A stretch of 64,000 nucleotides of DNA from Hormoscilla sp. GM7CHS1pb (lineage in GTDB: Bacteria; Cyanobacteriota; Cyanobacteriia; Cyanobacteriales; Desertifilaceae): positions 2,152,001 to 2,216,000 of the forward strand of contig JACONN010000002.1 of assembly GCA_014323675.1 (NCBI GenBank), given 5' to 3'. Numbering within the stretch: the stretch's first letter is position 1; each line of letters opens with the position of its first letter. The notes under the pieces were generated by a model that saw only the letters and a list, made by a program, of their open reading frames with translations, did not search any database and had not been told where the DNA came from. The translations under genes were made by a program, and so were the position numbers. This document shows, piece by piece, positions 1-9,882 of this stretch.

Positions 1-393
1 AAGTTTTAACAGCGCGGCCTGTTGCACGCCGGCTGGAAGGCCCGCGACCGATGCAGAGCATAGTTTTAGGTGATATATCTATATTAAGCTATATAAATCG
101 TCTGATTCGCAATAGCGCTCCGGCGTCGCCCACTTATGATACTCAATTGGCAACTATCATCCCCCATGCAACAAAAATTATTCAGGAGAACTTGACAGGA
201 GGCAGTTCAATGCGTTAAGAAAAGACAGCGCTCACCAGATGCCAGTCTTGTCCAGAGAAATGGCGATCGCGCTCGGCGAAGGGTAGCTCAGGGCCAGAGA
301 TGGAAGGGATAATATAAGTTGTTGAGTGAGGTTGTCGCCCTGTCGGATATCAAGAGATATCAAAAGTTGTCAAAAAACAAGAGGTAGAGAGTT
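1..393. other. Left-edge non-coding stretch
   Basis: No credible reading frame was found here. The stretch holds several GATCGC-type HIP1-like sites and, at its right end, the purine-rich ribosome-binding region GAGGTAGAGAG just before the methyltransferase start. No promoter or RNA gene could be assigned with confidence. Confidence 0.4.
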
Positions 394-1083
394 TTGATTC
401 AAACCATTAATAAACCCAAAACAGCCAATAATGTCAGCAGTTTTGATGCGATTAAGGAAGCCCACAAGCTTTCGGGAAATCCTGAGGAGATCAAGGAGTA
501 CTACGATAAATGGTCGCTCGCCTATGACCAAGATGTGCAAAATGAAGCCTACTGCGGTCCTGAGTACATTGCGGCGTATTTGGATTTGTTGCCCAAGGAA
601 AATGGCAAGTTTTTGAATTTACGCAATCCTGCGCTCGAAATCATAGATGCTGGTTGTGGAACGGGTCTGGTGGGTCTGGCGTTACGTCGCAAAGGCTATA
701 GCAATATTGATGGGTTCGATCTGTCCCATGGCATGGTACAGGCAGCTGAAAAAACTGAGGCTTATCGAAATTTAACCGGTGGATGTGACATGACTCAACG
801 CATCGAAGCCTACCCTGATAATCACTATGATGCGGCCGTTAGTTGCGGGGTGTTCACCCTGGGTCACGTGCCCCCCACGGCGCTGGAAGAAATGATTCGC
901 GTCACTAAGCCTGGCGGGTTGGTAGTTGTGAGCACTCGCAAAAGTTATTACGACAGCACGGATTTTCAAGAGGTTTGCGATCGCCTGCAAGCAGAAAACA
1001 AGGCCAAGCTGGTGAGCTCGATTATTGACGGGCCATACATTGCGGAAGAAGACGCTCACTATTGGGCGTTTAAGGTTTGCTAA
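394..1083 (+). CDS. Class I SAM-dependent methyltransferase (METTL27/WBSCR27-like)
   Basis: This 229-aa protein should transfer a methyl group from S-adenosylmethionine to an unidentified substrate in the cytoplasm. Motif I is clear as IIDAGCGTGLVGLAL near residues 84-98. It is followed by the acidic loop DGFDLSHGM and a motif IV-like stretch YDAAVSCGVF near 149-158. The N-terminal EYYDKWSLAYDQDV block is typical of METTL27-like methyltransferases, which I recall rather than looked up. The start is TTG at 394, preceded by GAGGTAGAGAG; the first internal ATG would cut into the conserved N-terminus. It is the first gene of a same-strand series of oxidoreductases, so a role in modifying a small metabolite is possible but inferred. 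Length is normal for the family. Confidence 0.85.
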   Translation: MIQTINKPKTANNVSSFDAIKEAHKLSGNPEEIKEYYDKWSLAYDQDVQNEAYCGPEYIAAYLDLLPKENGKFLNLRNPALEIIDAGCGTGLVGLALRRKGYSNIDGFDLSHGMVQAAEKTEAYRNLTGGCDMTQRIEAYPDNHYDAAVSCGVFTLGHVPPTALEEMIRVTKPGGLVVVSTRKSYYDSTDFQEVCDRLQAENKAKLVSSIIDGPYIAEEDAHYWAFKVC

Positions 1084-1373
1084 AGCAAAAATGTCGATCG
1101 CGGTGGTATAGCGACGCTAAATCATTTGTGTTTTTATTCTGGAGTCTAACGGCTGAAAGAATTGCCGGGTAAGGATTTCAGAAACATATTGCACAACTTA
1201 TTTAGTGGATATATATAGGGGTTGGGTTGAATAATGAAACCAAACGGGCTCCCGTGAGTGGGTGTTAGGTTAGAGTTTTGTTAGTTCAGCCCAGCCGCTC
1301 GATTAGCTGATAACCCTTGTCACCATGCAAAAAGTAGTATATGCTTGTGCGGGATAATTATTGTAGAATAACC

Positions 1374-2444
1374 ATGACCCAGCTCATGCAGGCGGTGGTG
1401 CTCACGGGCCACGGCGGACCGGAAAAATTGGTATATACCCAAGTGGATAAACCCTGTCCCCAAGCCGGGGAGGTTCTAATTCAAGTAGGAGCCTGTTCCG
1501 TGAATAACACGGACTTGAATGCCCGCACGGGATGGTATACCGCAAAACAGGAGTTTGAAGCCGTTCTCCAAGATAAGGCTTCCACAAGCATCCAGAGCTC
1601 AACGGCTTGGGGAGGAGTCTCCATTGAATTCCCTCGGATTCAAGGGGCCGATATTGTTGGGAAAGTGGTGGAAGTGGGTGCTGGCGTTGACCAAAATCTC
1701 TTGCAGCAACGGGTCATGGTGGATCCATGGATTAGGGATAAGTCTTCAGCGAGCGATCGCTATGTGGGCAGCGAATTGGATGGCGGATTTGCAGAATATG
1801 CTGTTATTCCCGCATCTAATGTTTATCCGATCCAGTCCCCCCTGTCGGATATTGAACTGGCCTGCTTTCCCTGCTCCTATTCTACTGCTGAAAATATGCT
1901 GGTCAAAGGCCGCGTCACTGGCAGCGATACGGTACTTATTATGGGTGCTTCTGGGGGGGTGGGTAGTGCTCTCATTCAACTGTGCAAGCTGCGGGGTGCG
2001 AAAGTTATCGCGATCGCCAGTCCCAGCAAGCAAGCATTTGTCCGGAAGCTGGGAGCGGATTTTGTTTACAATCGAGATGAAAAAATAATTAAATCTTTAG
2101 CTGACCATGCCATTACAGTGTATCTTGACACTGTTGGTGGAGTGCATTTTCCCCAATTGCTGAAGAAGTTGCAAGTGGGAGGAAGGTACGTGATCTGCGG
2201 GGCCATTGGCGGACCGATCGTCCAACTAGACCTGCGAGAGTTAATATATAAAGATTTGGAAATGATTGGCGCGACCAGAATGGAGGCCACAGTGTTTCAA
2301 AGCTTAGTCAATTATATAAATCAAAATCTTTTGAAACCGGTGGTGGCGAATACTTTTCCCCTTTCTCAAATCAAAGCAGCTCAACAGGCTTTCCAAAGCA
2401 AAAACTTTTGTGGTAAAATTGTAATTACCTTAGATGAAGCATAA
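1374..2444 (+). CDS. MDR-family alcohol dehydrogenase / quinone oxidoreductase
   Basis: This is a medium-chain dehydrogenase/reductase, probably NADPH-dependent, acting on an alcohol, ketone or quinone-like substrate. The N-terminal GroES-like domain carries the motifs EVLIQVGACSVNNTDLN and GADIVGKVVEVGAG. The Rossmann domain starts at MGASGGVGSALIQL and contains the family's GGxVxxG-like turn. No four-cysteine structural zinc cluster is visible, so it resembles zeta-crystallin-like reductases more than classic zinc alcohol dehydrogenases. I chose the ATG at 1374 because the protein then begins with MTQLMQAVVL, the usual family start. An in-frame ATG at 1341 would add 11 unconserved residues. 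The gene lies between the methyltransferase and a dehydrogenase-like gene on the same strand. Confidence 0.85.
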   Translation: MTQLMQAVVLTGHGGPEKLVYTQVDKPCPQAGEVLIQVGACSVNNTDLNARTGWYTAKQEFEAVLQDKASTSIQSSTAWGGVSIEFPRIQGADIVGKVVEVGAGVDQNLLQQRVMVDPWIRDKSSASDRYVGSELDGGFAEYAVIPASNVYPIQSPLSDIELACFPCSYSTAENMLVKGRVTGSDTVLIMGASGGVGSALIQLCKLRGAKVIAIASPSKQAFVRKLGADFVYNRDEKIIKSLADHAITVYLDTVGGVHFPQLLKKLQVGGRYVICGAIGGPIVQLDLRELIYKDLEMIGATRMEATVFQSLVNYINQNLLKPVVANTFPLSQIKAAQQAFQSKNFCGKIVITLDEA

Positions 2445-2550
2445 AGAGATCTGGGTATGACAGGTCGCCTGTTAACTCTCAGGGGTTGACATCCCCAAGA
2501 AAAATGCTATATTAGGCTAATGACGACGATTCAAATTCTCAAAGTAAATT

Positions 2551-3863
2551 ATGACTAAGCAGAAAATTGCCTACATAGGCACCGGTGCAATGGGCAAACA
2601 GCACATCTACAAACTGCTTAAGGATGGGTATGAAGTCCAAGTTTATGATAAGTATCCAGAAGCAGCAAAAACGGTAATCGAAAAAGGGGCAGTTTGGAAA
2701 GATAGTCCCAAGGAAGTTGCCAAAGGCGCGGACCTGGTGATTACCAATTTACCCTTACCCCATCATGTATTAGAAAATATGTTAGGGGAAACTGGGGCAG
2801 TGGAAGGCATGAGACCTGGTGCAACTTGGATGGATTTCTCCACAACTGACTACCACAACACTCAACATATAGCAGAAGAAGCAGCCAAAAAAGGACTATT
2901 TAGTTTAGAATCTCCCGTGAGCAATCTCTCTCACATGGGTGTAGATTTCTGTAATGCCAGTTTCTATGTCAGTGGAGATAAGGAAGGCTACGATCTGAGT
3001 AAGGAAACCCTGGATGCGATCGGCAAAATCTCCTTTTTTGTGAGCGATACGATCGGAGAAGCCCAAACAGTAAAACTCCTAACCAACTTGTTGTTTTATT
3101 CGCAAATGTTGGTATTAGGAGAAACGATGATGATATGTAAGACAAATGATATACCTTTGCAATGGATGTGGGATTATATCCGAGCGTCCAAAGGGAATAG
3201 TGTGGTGACAGAGCAAGTAACCCCCTTATTTTTGATGGCAGTTATGACTATTCCTGTTCTTTGGAAATTACGGTGAAAGATACCGATTTAACTGTCAAAT
3301 TAGCCGACGAACTCAACGTGCCTTTACCTATAGGGCGTATTGTTGAAGAGCGATATCGGGAAGCCGGACAGAAATATGATGCCCATGATAATCATGTGAA
3401 AGTCACTAAATTAATTGAAGAGGACAACAATTTAGATTTAAGAGTGCCAGATTTTACAGCGCCATCGCCTTATGGTTTGAATCGCAGTTACGTTCATTCT
3501 GAGACAAAAGTAGCAGATAGTTTTGGTCGGATTAAACCCCTTCCCTATCAACTGGAGTACGATTCACCAGAACCTTTGCAAGATGAGAAGTTGATGGATA
3601 TCGCCCAATCTATGACGGATTTGATGGCTTATATCAATTACTTAATCTTAGGGGAAGCTAATCAGTTAGGAAAAAACATGGGATTGACCGATGAATTATT
3701 AGTGGATGTGATTCGTTGGAGTGTTGGAACCTGTTGGGTATCTGATAATATTGATACTTATCAACCCAATCCAGACATTGTGGAGAAAATCAAAGGCTTT
3801 GATTTTGGTAAACAGGCTAAGCTTCCAGTGATGACAAAGATGCTGGCACATCTGAGTCATTAG
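2551..3863 (+). pseudogene. NAD-binding beta-hydroxyacid dehydrogenase-like protein, frameshifted
   Basis: The reconstructed protein of about 438 aa belongs to the 3-hydroxyisobutyrate / 6-phosphogluconate dehydrogenase-like superfamily, which oxidises beta-hydroxyacids with NAD(P). The N-terminus KIAYIGTGAMG is the dinucleotide-binding loop. The substrate-loop region reads ESPVSN, and GEAQTVKLLTNLL matches the catalytic-lysine helix. The frame breaks inside a T5 tract at 3229-3233. Adding one T joins the first part to DGSYDYSCSLEITVKD in the next frame, which carries the second helical domain. The extra C-terminal 150 residues (from about DFTAPSPYGL on) lengthen it beyond the usual 290-300 aa. 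The frame of the second half starts only with TTG at 3261, without a ribosome site, so it is not an independent gene. This is either a sequencing indel or a recent loss of function. Confidence 0.75.
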
Positions 3864-4156
3864 AAATAATACCTCTTGCATCAAGGGTAAATTAGCTGCT
3901 GAAAGTATTGCGATGGCGTAGCAAAAATTAACTGTTGCAAGAGGTTTAATGGGTGTGGTCAAAACCAGTTGGCACCTGCGGATGGTGGGCGGTGCCCACT
4001 TTGAAGTAGGTGATGCCCTTTTGATAGACAAGTTTGTTTGGCACAAAAATTGTACTTGAAAAGAAGGAAAATTACCTTCAATAATGGCTTATGTGATGCG
4101 TTTTGGTGACATTATTTCTGACAACCTCGCAAGTCTAAAAAGGATCTAAAAACATT

Positions 4157-5260
4157 ATGAAAATATCTAGAATTACGGTCTATCAAGTAACTTTGCCCCT
4201 AGAGCATCCTTACCGACTATCAGGGGGTCGGTTGTATTTTGACAAGTTGGATTCTACCATCGTTGCCATAGATACAGATGAAGGCATCCGAGGTTGGGGA
4301 GAAGGATGCCCTTGGGGTTCCACTTATTTACCCGCTTTTCCACTGGGTGTCAGAGCTGGAATTGAAGAATTAGCCCCCAACTCATCGGACTCGACCCCCG
4401 ACGTACCGATTTTATCTATCGGACGATGGATCTCGCCCTACCCGGTCATCCCTACATTAAATCAGCTCTGGATATGGCTTGTTGGGATATCCTGGGCAAA
4501 GCAACGGGACTGCCCCTTTGCGAACTGTTTGGCGGTCGGATTGATGAACCTGTAATTCCTCAGAATTCAGTGTCTACGGGTACGCCAGAGGAAATGATTA
4601 AATCAATTCAATGGGGGCAAGAAAGGGGCTATATTGTCCATACTTGTAAGATTGGAGCCGATGTGGCTCTAGACATCGAGCGAATTAAGACTGTGAGTGC
4701 TTATTTACCTGGAAATGAGAGCGCTACTTTCGATGTTAATCGAGCTTGGCTGATGGATGAAGCGCTCCGGGTGATGAACGCAGTCAAGGACTATGTTTGT
4801 TATTTTGAAGAGCCTTGCGAAACTTATGAGGAGTCTCTCCAAGTGCGTCGCCTCACTTCTCATCCGATTATTTTGGATGAGTGCATTCAGCGCTATGGAG
4901 ATATTGTACGCGCTAACGCCGATAATGCTTGCGAGGCGATCGGTCTTAAGGTTTGTCGCGTGGGAGGTTTAACCAAGGCCCAAGCGGATCCGAGATTTCT
5001 GTATGGAAAGGGGTATTCGGATGAATATTGAAGAGACGGGAGGTAGTATCATCGCAGATACGGGAGCAGTGCATCTTGCCCAGGCAACTCCACGAATGTT
5101 TTTGCGAGCTACTTGGTTGTGCCACGAAATGCTGACCGTCGATACGGCTACAGGAGGCGCGCGCAATCAAGGGGGTAAGACCTACGCGCCGGACGTGCCC
5201 GGGCTGGGGGTAGAGCCGAAAATGGATGTTTTGGGAGAGCCGATCGCCGTTTATGAGTAG
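4157..5260 (+). pseudogene. Mandelate racemase/muconate lactonizing enzyme family dehydratase, two frameshifts
   Basis: The reconstructed protein is an enolase-superfamily member of about 367 aa with the usual capping domain and TIM barrel. Visible catalytic-type residues are the lysine in HTCKIG, the metal-ligand positions in FDVNRAW, YFEEPC and ILDE, and the lysine and glycines of LKVCRVGG. The capping helix ALDMACWDILGKATGLP is typical. Wording such as STGTPEEM and IEETGG recalls the cis-3-hydroxy-L-proline dehydratase subgroup; that is from memory and not certain. Two shifts break it. One C is missing at the C5 tract 4374-4378, and one extra C sits in CCC at 4979-4981. Both flanking parts keep perfect family motifs, so the shifts are recent or are sequence errors. 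It follows the dehydrogenase-like gene on the same strand. Confidence 0.75.
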
Positions 5261-5276
5261 GCAGCAACGATATCTG

Positions 5277-5310
5277 AGAAACCCGGTAACTCCTACGAAA
5301 CCGGGTTTCT
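5277..5310 (+). terminator. Hairpin after the dehydratase gene
   Basis: An 11-bp perfect stem pairs AGAAACCCGGT (5277-5287) with ACCGGGTTTCT (5300-5310) around a 12-base loop, 17 bases after the stop of the dehydratase. There is no T-tract, so it may be a repeat-type hairpin or a weak terminator and not a classic intrinsic terminator. Confidence 0.4.
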
Positions 5311-5413
5311 GGCTCCCAATAGTATCGTATCCTATAAAGGAATTGCTATAGATGGCAACAGGGAATGGAAAAATAGCTTGGTTAGGGTCTGCCGCGAGAG
5401 TAGTTAATGGCTT

Positions 5414-5824
5414 ATGAAGGATTGGTTGATTCCAACATTAGGAGCAATTTTGTGCTGGGGAGGTTGGGCATTCTTGCCTAAAATATCGGCTGAGTACATT
5501 AGCGATAGAAGTGCAATTGTCTATCAGGGATTGGGAGGAGCAATCCTTGCCTCGCTTATCTTTCTCAATCTGAACGATCGCCTGGAAACTCATCCACAAG
5601 GTGCTATTATAGCTGTTATTGCCGGAATGCTCAACTTTTTGGGCGTGCTATTTTATATCAAGGCAGTTTCTAAGGGGTCGGTGGCGATCGTTTCTACCCT
5701 GTCGGCCCTTTATCCCCTGGTCGTTATTGCCCTGGCGTCGGTCTTGCTACAGGAAACATTGACCCTGAAACAGGCGATCGGGATTGGTTTGGCCCTAGTT
5801 GCGATCGCGCTGATTGCTACATGA
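5414..5824 (+). CDS. Half-size EamA/DMT family membrane transporter
   Basis: This 136-aa, very hydrophobic protein has about five transmembrane segments and a single EamA-type domain. Starting signals are the N-terminal LGAILCWGGWAFLPK segment and the closing segment with LQETLTLKQAIGIGLALVAIAL, in which the conserved E-(x)-L-T loop precedes the last helix. Such half-length proteins of the drug/metabolite transporter superfamily are thought to work as dimers, exporting small metabolites across the inner membrane. It lies between two enzyme genes on the same strand and could export the product of the neighbouring pathway, which is inference. The start ATG at 5414 has only a weak ribosome site. 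The gene is intact. Confidence 0.8.
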   Translation: MKDWLIPTLGAILCWGGWAFLPKISAEYISDRSAIVYQGLGGAILASLIFLNLNDRLETHPQGAIIAVIAGMLNFLGVLFYIKAVSKGSVAIVSTLSALYPLVVIALASVLLQETLTLKQAIGIGLALVAIALIAT

Positions 5825-5929
5825 ATTCGGAGATAGGAGTGGGAAATTGATGATGAAAAAAATTCATTATGGTTCAATGGGAAGAATGGGAAGGGGGTTG
5901 GCACAGTATAGTGAGTCGTGCAATAAGCT

Positions 5930-5991
5930 GAGCACCCGAGCAGGGAGCACCCGAGCAGGGAGAGGGGAGAGGGGAGCACCCGAGCAGGGAG
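5930..5991. repeat. Tandem GAGCACCCGAGCAGG repeats
   Basis: Three near-identical copies of GAGCACCCGAGCAGGGAG sit at 5930, 5945 and 5974, the last two separated by AGAGGGGAGAGG. They lie in the gap after the EamA gene and do not encode a credible product. Confidence 0.75.
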
Positions 5992-6014
5992 AAATGTTTG
6001 CACAAATGATTTAG

Positions 6015-6167
6015 ACTAGCTATAATGCACAATCGATTCAAGGATTTAAGGAACGGGACAGAAGAGATTATGTTAGGATAGAAGACAACGAACATTTGCA
6101 GCAAGCCTATGAGTTTTGTTGGCCTTACTACCAACAGCTCTACGAGCATCGACTGCGAATTGAATGA
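6015..6167 (+). pseudogene. Possible gene remnant of about 50 codons
   Basis: A short open stretch without a start codon reads through motifs such as FKERDRRDYVRIEDNEHL and AYEFCWPYYQQLYEH and then stops at 6165. The aromatic- and charge-rich composition looks protein-like, but no family was recognised. It ends 22 bases before the next gene. It may be the 3' end of a gene removed by the tandem repeats just upstream, or it may be chance. Confidence 0.25.
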
Positions 6168-6189
6168 AAATTAAGTATTTCAAGTATAA

Positions 6190-7130
6190 ATGGATACATT
6201 ACCAATCCTCTCGTTAAGCAAATTAAAAGACCTCAATGGTTCAAACTCAGGCAACGAAGAACACAAACGTCTCTATGACATCTGCTACGAGCATGGGTTT
6301 TTCTATTTGAAAGATCACGGCATCTCGGCAGATTTGGTTCGGCGAACGATCGCCGCATCCCGCAACTTTTTCCAGTTGCCAGAAGAGATCAAAAAAGCCT
6401 ACGGCCAAGACAAGCAAACGGTTTATCCCAAGACATGTCGGGGCTACGTTCCCCTCTACGGTGAAACCCTTCACGAAAACGTTGGCCCCGATCCCAAGGA
6501 AATTTTCGATCTCGGCATAGAACGTCCACCATCGGACAAGCCTTTTACCGGTCCGACCGTGATTCCCGATGACATCGTAGCCCCCGATTTTGCAGCATCC
6601 CATTATCAGCTTCAAGGGAGATCGTAACCCAAATTGTGCCCCACCTGCTCCGGGCGCTGGCCGTTGCTTTAAACCGGGAACCCGATTGGTTTGACCCTTA
6701 TTTTGATGATCGGATCGTCATCCATCGGACTATTTACTATCCCCCTGAAGGTGGTGTGGCAGGGAAACACACGGATAATGGTATTTTCACCGTATTAATC
6801 CAAGAATATTTCCCCAGTCCTTCCCTACGAGTTTATACCAAAAATGCCTGGATTGATGCTGACTGTTTGGAAGATGCTTTTGTCATCAACTTGGGCGATA
6901 TGCTGCAACTCTGGACGAATGGCTTGTTTGTCAGCACTCCCCATGAAGTTATTCACAAGCTATCCAGGAGTCGGATTTCGATACCTTTCTTTATCTACCC
7001 TAATGTCAATGCAGTTTTTCAGCCGATAGGAACGGATAAAAAGATAAATCCTACTGAAGTCATGCTGAAAAACTTCAATTCAATTTGGGTTGCAAAAACC
7101 GGAGGAGGTCGAGCACGAGAATTAAAGTAA
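6190..7130 (+). pseudogene. 2-oxoglutarate/Fe(II)-dependent oxygenase (isopenicillin N synthase-like), frameshifted
   Basis: The reconstructed protein of about 312 aa has the DIOX_N domain (DICYEHGFFYLKDHGI, residues 31-46, and YGETLHENVGPDPKEIFDLG) followed by the jelly-roll oxygenase domain. The iron ligands are H and D in GKHTDNG and the distal H in STPHEVIHKL; the 2-oxoglutarate-binding arginine is in RSRISIPFF. Such enzymes hydroxylate, desaturate or cyclise small molecules. The frame breaks between about 6605 and 6625: the upstream part ends in QLQGRS and stop, while the next frame reads REIVTQIVPHLLRALA without a break. The GTG at 6636 is internal, not a true start. All catalytic residues lie in the downstream part. 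The cause is either decay or an indel error. Confidence 0.75.
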
Positions 7131-7245
7131 TATTATGGCGATCTAATGATTGTGCGATCGAGAGATTAATCTCACATGAGGACTATATGACCTACCGTCA
7201 TGCACCATCCCCACAGAAACCAAAAAATTGGCGGTTGACAACCCA

Positions 7246-7284
7246 CAACCCACAACTAACAACTAACAACTAACAATTAACAAT
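7246..7284. repeat. Short tandem repeat, ACAACTA heptamers
   Basis: Consecutive seven-base units of the type ACAACTA/ACAATTA run up to the ATG of the flavoprotein gene. This is the heptanucleotide short tandem repeat type common between genes in filamentous cyanobacteria. Confidence 0.75.
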
Positions 7285-7285
7285 C

Positions 7286-8389
7286 ATGTTTGACTGTATT
7301 ATAGTAGGTGCGGGACCAGCAGGAGGAACGGCTGCTTATCATTTAGCGAAGCGGGGATGTTCCGTGTTACTGCTGGAAAAATCCTCCTTACCTCGCTACA
7401 AACCTTGTGGCGGTGGGGTTTCCTCCGCAGTGCAAGAGTGGTTTGATTTTGATTTGACTCCTGCTATCTCTCTCAAGGTTAACTCGGTATGCTATACTTG
7501 GAATCAAGGAGATCCGGTAGAGGTAAATCTGGAAGTTCCTCCCATCTGGATGGTGCGACGAGAGGTGTTTGACTACTTTCTGGTCAAGCAGGCGATCGCC
7601 CAAGGGGCCCAACTGCGAGACAAGACAGCAGTAACGGGAATAGAATGGCAGGGGGCCTACTGGCAGGTAAACACGGCAGATGAACCAGTAACAGGTCGCT
7701 ATGCGATCGCCGCCGATGGTGCCAAAGGTCCAATGGCGAAATGGCTGGGTTTCTCACAACGTAAGTATACTATGGGCTCGGCTTTGGAAGCGGAAATTCC
7801 CACCGAACAGCAAGAATTAACTAGCGCCTATTTTGAATTAGGTGCGATTAAAAAAGGCTATGGTTGGAACTTTCCCAAAACTGATGGCTACTCCATCGGC
7901 GTGGGCCGTTTTTGGGGGAAAAGTCCTGAAAAGTTCAAGCATAAATTAGTAGAATATGCTAATATGTTTAATGTGGATGGGATAAATAAGCCCTATGGTC
8001 ATCCCATATATTTGTGGAACGGGAATCAAAAGCTACACGCACAAAATGCAGTGTTGGCAGGAGAAGCCGCCTGCGTGGTAGACCCCTTTACCGCTGAAGG
8101 AATTCGCCCCTCTATCTTCAGTGGCATGCGTGCGGCCCATGCCATTGCTGAGGCGATCGCGGGGGATATAAATGCCCTGGAAAAATACACCACTACCATG
8201 AAAGAAGAGTGGGGTGCTGAGATGATCTGGGCCCAGCGAATAGCCCAAGCATTTTACAACTTTCCCAGCATCGGTTACAAAGCGGGAATCAAACAAAAGA
8301 GTAACACCATAACCATGACCAAGATTTTCGCAGGGGAACAGCGCTACTCCGATGCAGCTAAATCAGCATTAAAACGCTTGATGGGCTAA
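7286..8389 (+). CDS. Geranylgeranyl reductase-family FAD-dependent oxidoreductase
   Basis: This 367-aa flavoprotein belongs to the family that includes geranylgeranyl reductases and related flavin hydroxylases. The FAD Rossmann motif IIVGAGPAGGTAAY lies at residues 6-19, followed by LLEKSSLPRYKPCGGG, the typical PxxKxCGGG block of this family. The second FAD motif is AVLAGEAACVVDPFTAEGI near 254-272. It is shorter than the chlorophyll enzyme ChlP (about 405 aa) and lacks its typical ending, so it is probably a paralogue acting on another isoprenoid or unsaturated substrate. The gene is intact and starts right after heptamer repeats. Its closeness to crtE on the opposite strand is suggestive, but the two are not in one operon. 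Confidence 0.8.
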   Translation: MFDCIIVGAGPAGGTAAYHLAKRGCSVLLLEKSSLPRYKPCGGGVSSAVQEWFDFDLTPAISLKVNSVCYTWNQGDPVEVNLEVPPIWMVRREVFDYFLVKQAIAQGAQLRDKTAVTGIEWQGAYWQVNTADEPVTGRYAIAADGAKGPMAKWLGFSQRKYTMGSALEAEIPTEQQELTSAYFELGAIKKGYGWNFPKTDGYSIGVGRFWGKSPEKFKHKLVEYANMFNVDGINKPYGHPIYLWNGNQKLHAQNAVLAGEAACVVDPFTAEGIRPSIFSGMRAAHAIAEAIAGDINALEKYTTTMKEEWGAEMIWAQRIAQAFYNFPSIGYKAGIKQKSNTITMTKIFAGEQRYSDAAKSALKRLMG

Positions 8390-8435
8390 TTGAGCAATTG
8401 TTAATTGAGAAAGGTAGATTGATTTATGTTCATGT

Positions 8436-8470
8436 CCATTTTCCATTCACCATTCACCATTCACCATTCG
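8436..8470. repeat. Short tandem repeat, CCATTCA heptamers
   Basis: Four or five consecutive CCATTCA-type heptamers lie in the convergent gap between the flavoprotein gene and the PAP2-like gene. Confidence 0.75.
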
Positions 8471-8480
8471 CAATTGGCAA

Positions 8481-8939
8481 TTAGCCATAAATAAAAGTAG
8501 TAATAAAGGAAATTCCAACTCCCAGCATGAAACCGACAATTACCTGAAAGGGAGTATGTCCGAGTAATTCCTTTAAGCGGTCTTCGTTGAACTCAGGTTT
8601 CTCTTGAAATAGCTGGTCAATGATCTGGTTGAGAATGCGGGCCTGCTTGCCAGCAGCTTGGCGGACGCCAGCAGCATCGTACATGACGATAATAGCAAAA
8701 ATAGTGGCGATCGCGAAATCAGGACTTTCCCAGCCAGTTTGCTGTCCCACTTCCGTGGCCAGGGCAGTCACCAGAGTCGAATGAGAACTGGGCATGCCAC
8801 CAGTAGTGACTAAAGCGCGGACATTCAGCTTCTGATTTTTTACCAGATCGACCACTAGCTTGAGTGCTTGAGCGATCGAACAGGCGATCAGGGATACCAA
8901 CAGCACGCGATTGTTCAGAATATGGCCAAGGTCGGGCAT
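8481..8939 (-). CDS. Divergent PAP2 family membrane protein (YuiD-like)
   Basis: This 152-aa membrane protein belongs to the divergent PAP2 family, related to acid phosphatases and vanadium haloperoxidases. The phosphatase-type signature is present as TTGGMPSSHSTLVTALA near residues 45-61, and DAAGVRQAAGKQA near 89-101 is the family's second conserved block. Three or four hydrophobic segments are visible, including the closing VIVGFMLGVGISFITTFI. It probably dephosphorylates a lipid or isoprenoid pyrophosphate at the membrane, which is known for the superfamily but not for this branch. It is the last gene of the operon folD-crtE-PAP2-like. Only 9 bases separate it from crtE, which makes a prenyl pyrophosphate. 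Confidence 0.9.
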   Translation of the reverse strand: MPDLGHILNNRVLLVSLIACSIAQALKLVVDLVKNQKLNVRALVTTGGMPSSHSTLVTALATEVGQQTGWESPDFAIATIFAIIVMYDAAGVRQAAGKQARILNQIIDQLFQEKPEFNEDRLKELLGHTPFQVIVGFMLGVGISFITTFIYG

Positions 8940-8948
8940 AATAGTTTT

Positions 8949-9866
8949 CTAGTTACTGCGGGTGGTGATAAAATCGGCGATCGCCATCAGGGGGATCGCC
9001 CGTTCTCCAAAGGGTTCCAGTTGAGCCTTCGCCTCCTGTACTAGGGAATGGGCCTGATTTTTAGACTCATCAATTCCCCAGATACTAGGGAAAGTCACCT
9101 TTTGGGCTTGCAGGTCTTTACCAGCAGTTTTGCCCAATTCTTCCTGGGTTGCCGTGATATCCAAAATATCATCGATAATCTGAAAAGCTAAGCCAATATT
9201 TTTCGCATATTGGGAGAGGCGTTCTAAATCTGATGCCGGACAGCCAGCTAGCATCGCCCCCGAGACTACTGTAGATTCTAACAGCGCTCCAGTTTTGTGA
9301 GTGTGAATATAATTGAGTGTTGACAAAGGCACGTCCGACTTGCCTTCATATTCCAGGTCCACCACTTGACCGCCCACCAACCCCGCCGCCCCGGAGGCTG
9401 TTGCTATCTGGGTAATTACTGCTAACACCCGATCTGCTGGAACCTCTTCAGTGGCCCGGGCAATATATTCAAAGGCATAGATCATCAAGCCATCCCCTGC
9501 TAGGATAGCAATGTTTTCCCCATAGACCTTATGGTTCGTCGGCTTACCTCTGCGGAAATCATCATTGTCCATGGCTGGCAAGTCATCATGGATCAATGAC
9601 ATGGTGTGAATCATCTCCAAGGCACAGGCCGTGGGCATGGCCATTTCCAGGGTGCCCCCCGTTAACTCGCAACTGGCCAGGCAAAAGATGGGACGCAGGC
9701 GCTTGCCACTAGCTAACAGGGAGTAGCGCATCGCCTCGTAGATCTTTTCGGGATAGCTGACCGGTAGCGCCCGATCGAGGGCTGCATCCACCAGTGCCTT
9801 CCGTTCTTGCAGGTAGACTGCTAGGTCAAATGCCTGAATAGAAGGTAGATTATCTTTCACTAACAT
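8949..9866 (-). CDS. crtE: Geranylgeranyl diphosphate synthase
   Basis: This 305-aa trans-prenyltransferase condenses isopentenyl diphosphate with allylic diphosphates to give GGPP, the precursor of carotenoids, the phytyl tail and plastoquinone. The first aspartate-rich motif is [13 protein letters not shown] (D94, D95, D100), of the DDxxxxD form usual in bacterial GGPP/FPP synthases. The second is QIIDDILD near residue 230. The substrate-binding GKRLRP is at 54-59. The ribosome site AGGAGGAG lies about 8 bases before the ATG. It is 16 bases downstream of folD and 9 bases upstream of the PAP2-like gene, consistent with one transcript. Length and motifs are complete. Confidence 0.95.
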   Translation of the reverse strand: MLVKDNLPSIQAFDLAVYLQERKALVDAALDRALPVSYPEKIYEAMRYSLLASGKRLRPIFCLASCELTGGTLEMAMPTACALEMIHTMSLIHDDLPAMDNDDFRRGKPTNHKVYGENIAILAGDGLMIYAFEYIARATEEVPADRVLAVITQIATASGAAGLVGGQVVDLEYEGKSDVPLSTLNYIHTHKTGALLESTVVSGAMLAGCPASDLERLSQYAKNIGLAFQIIDDILDITATQEELGKTAGKDLQAQKVTFPSIWGIDESKNQAHSLVQEAKAQLEPFGERAIPLMAIADFITTRSN

Positions 9867-9882
9867 CGCCCATCTCCTCCTA

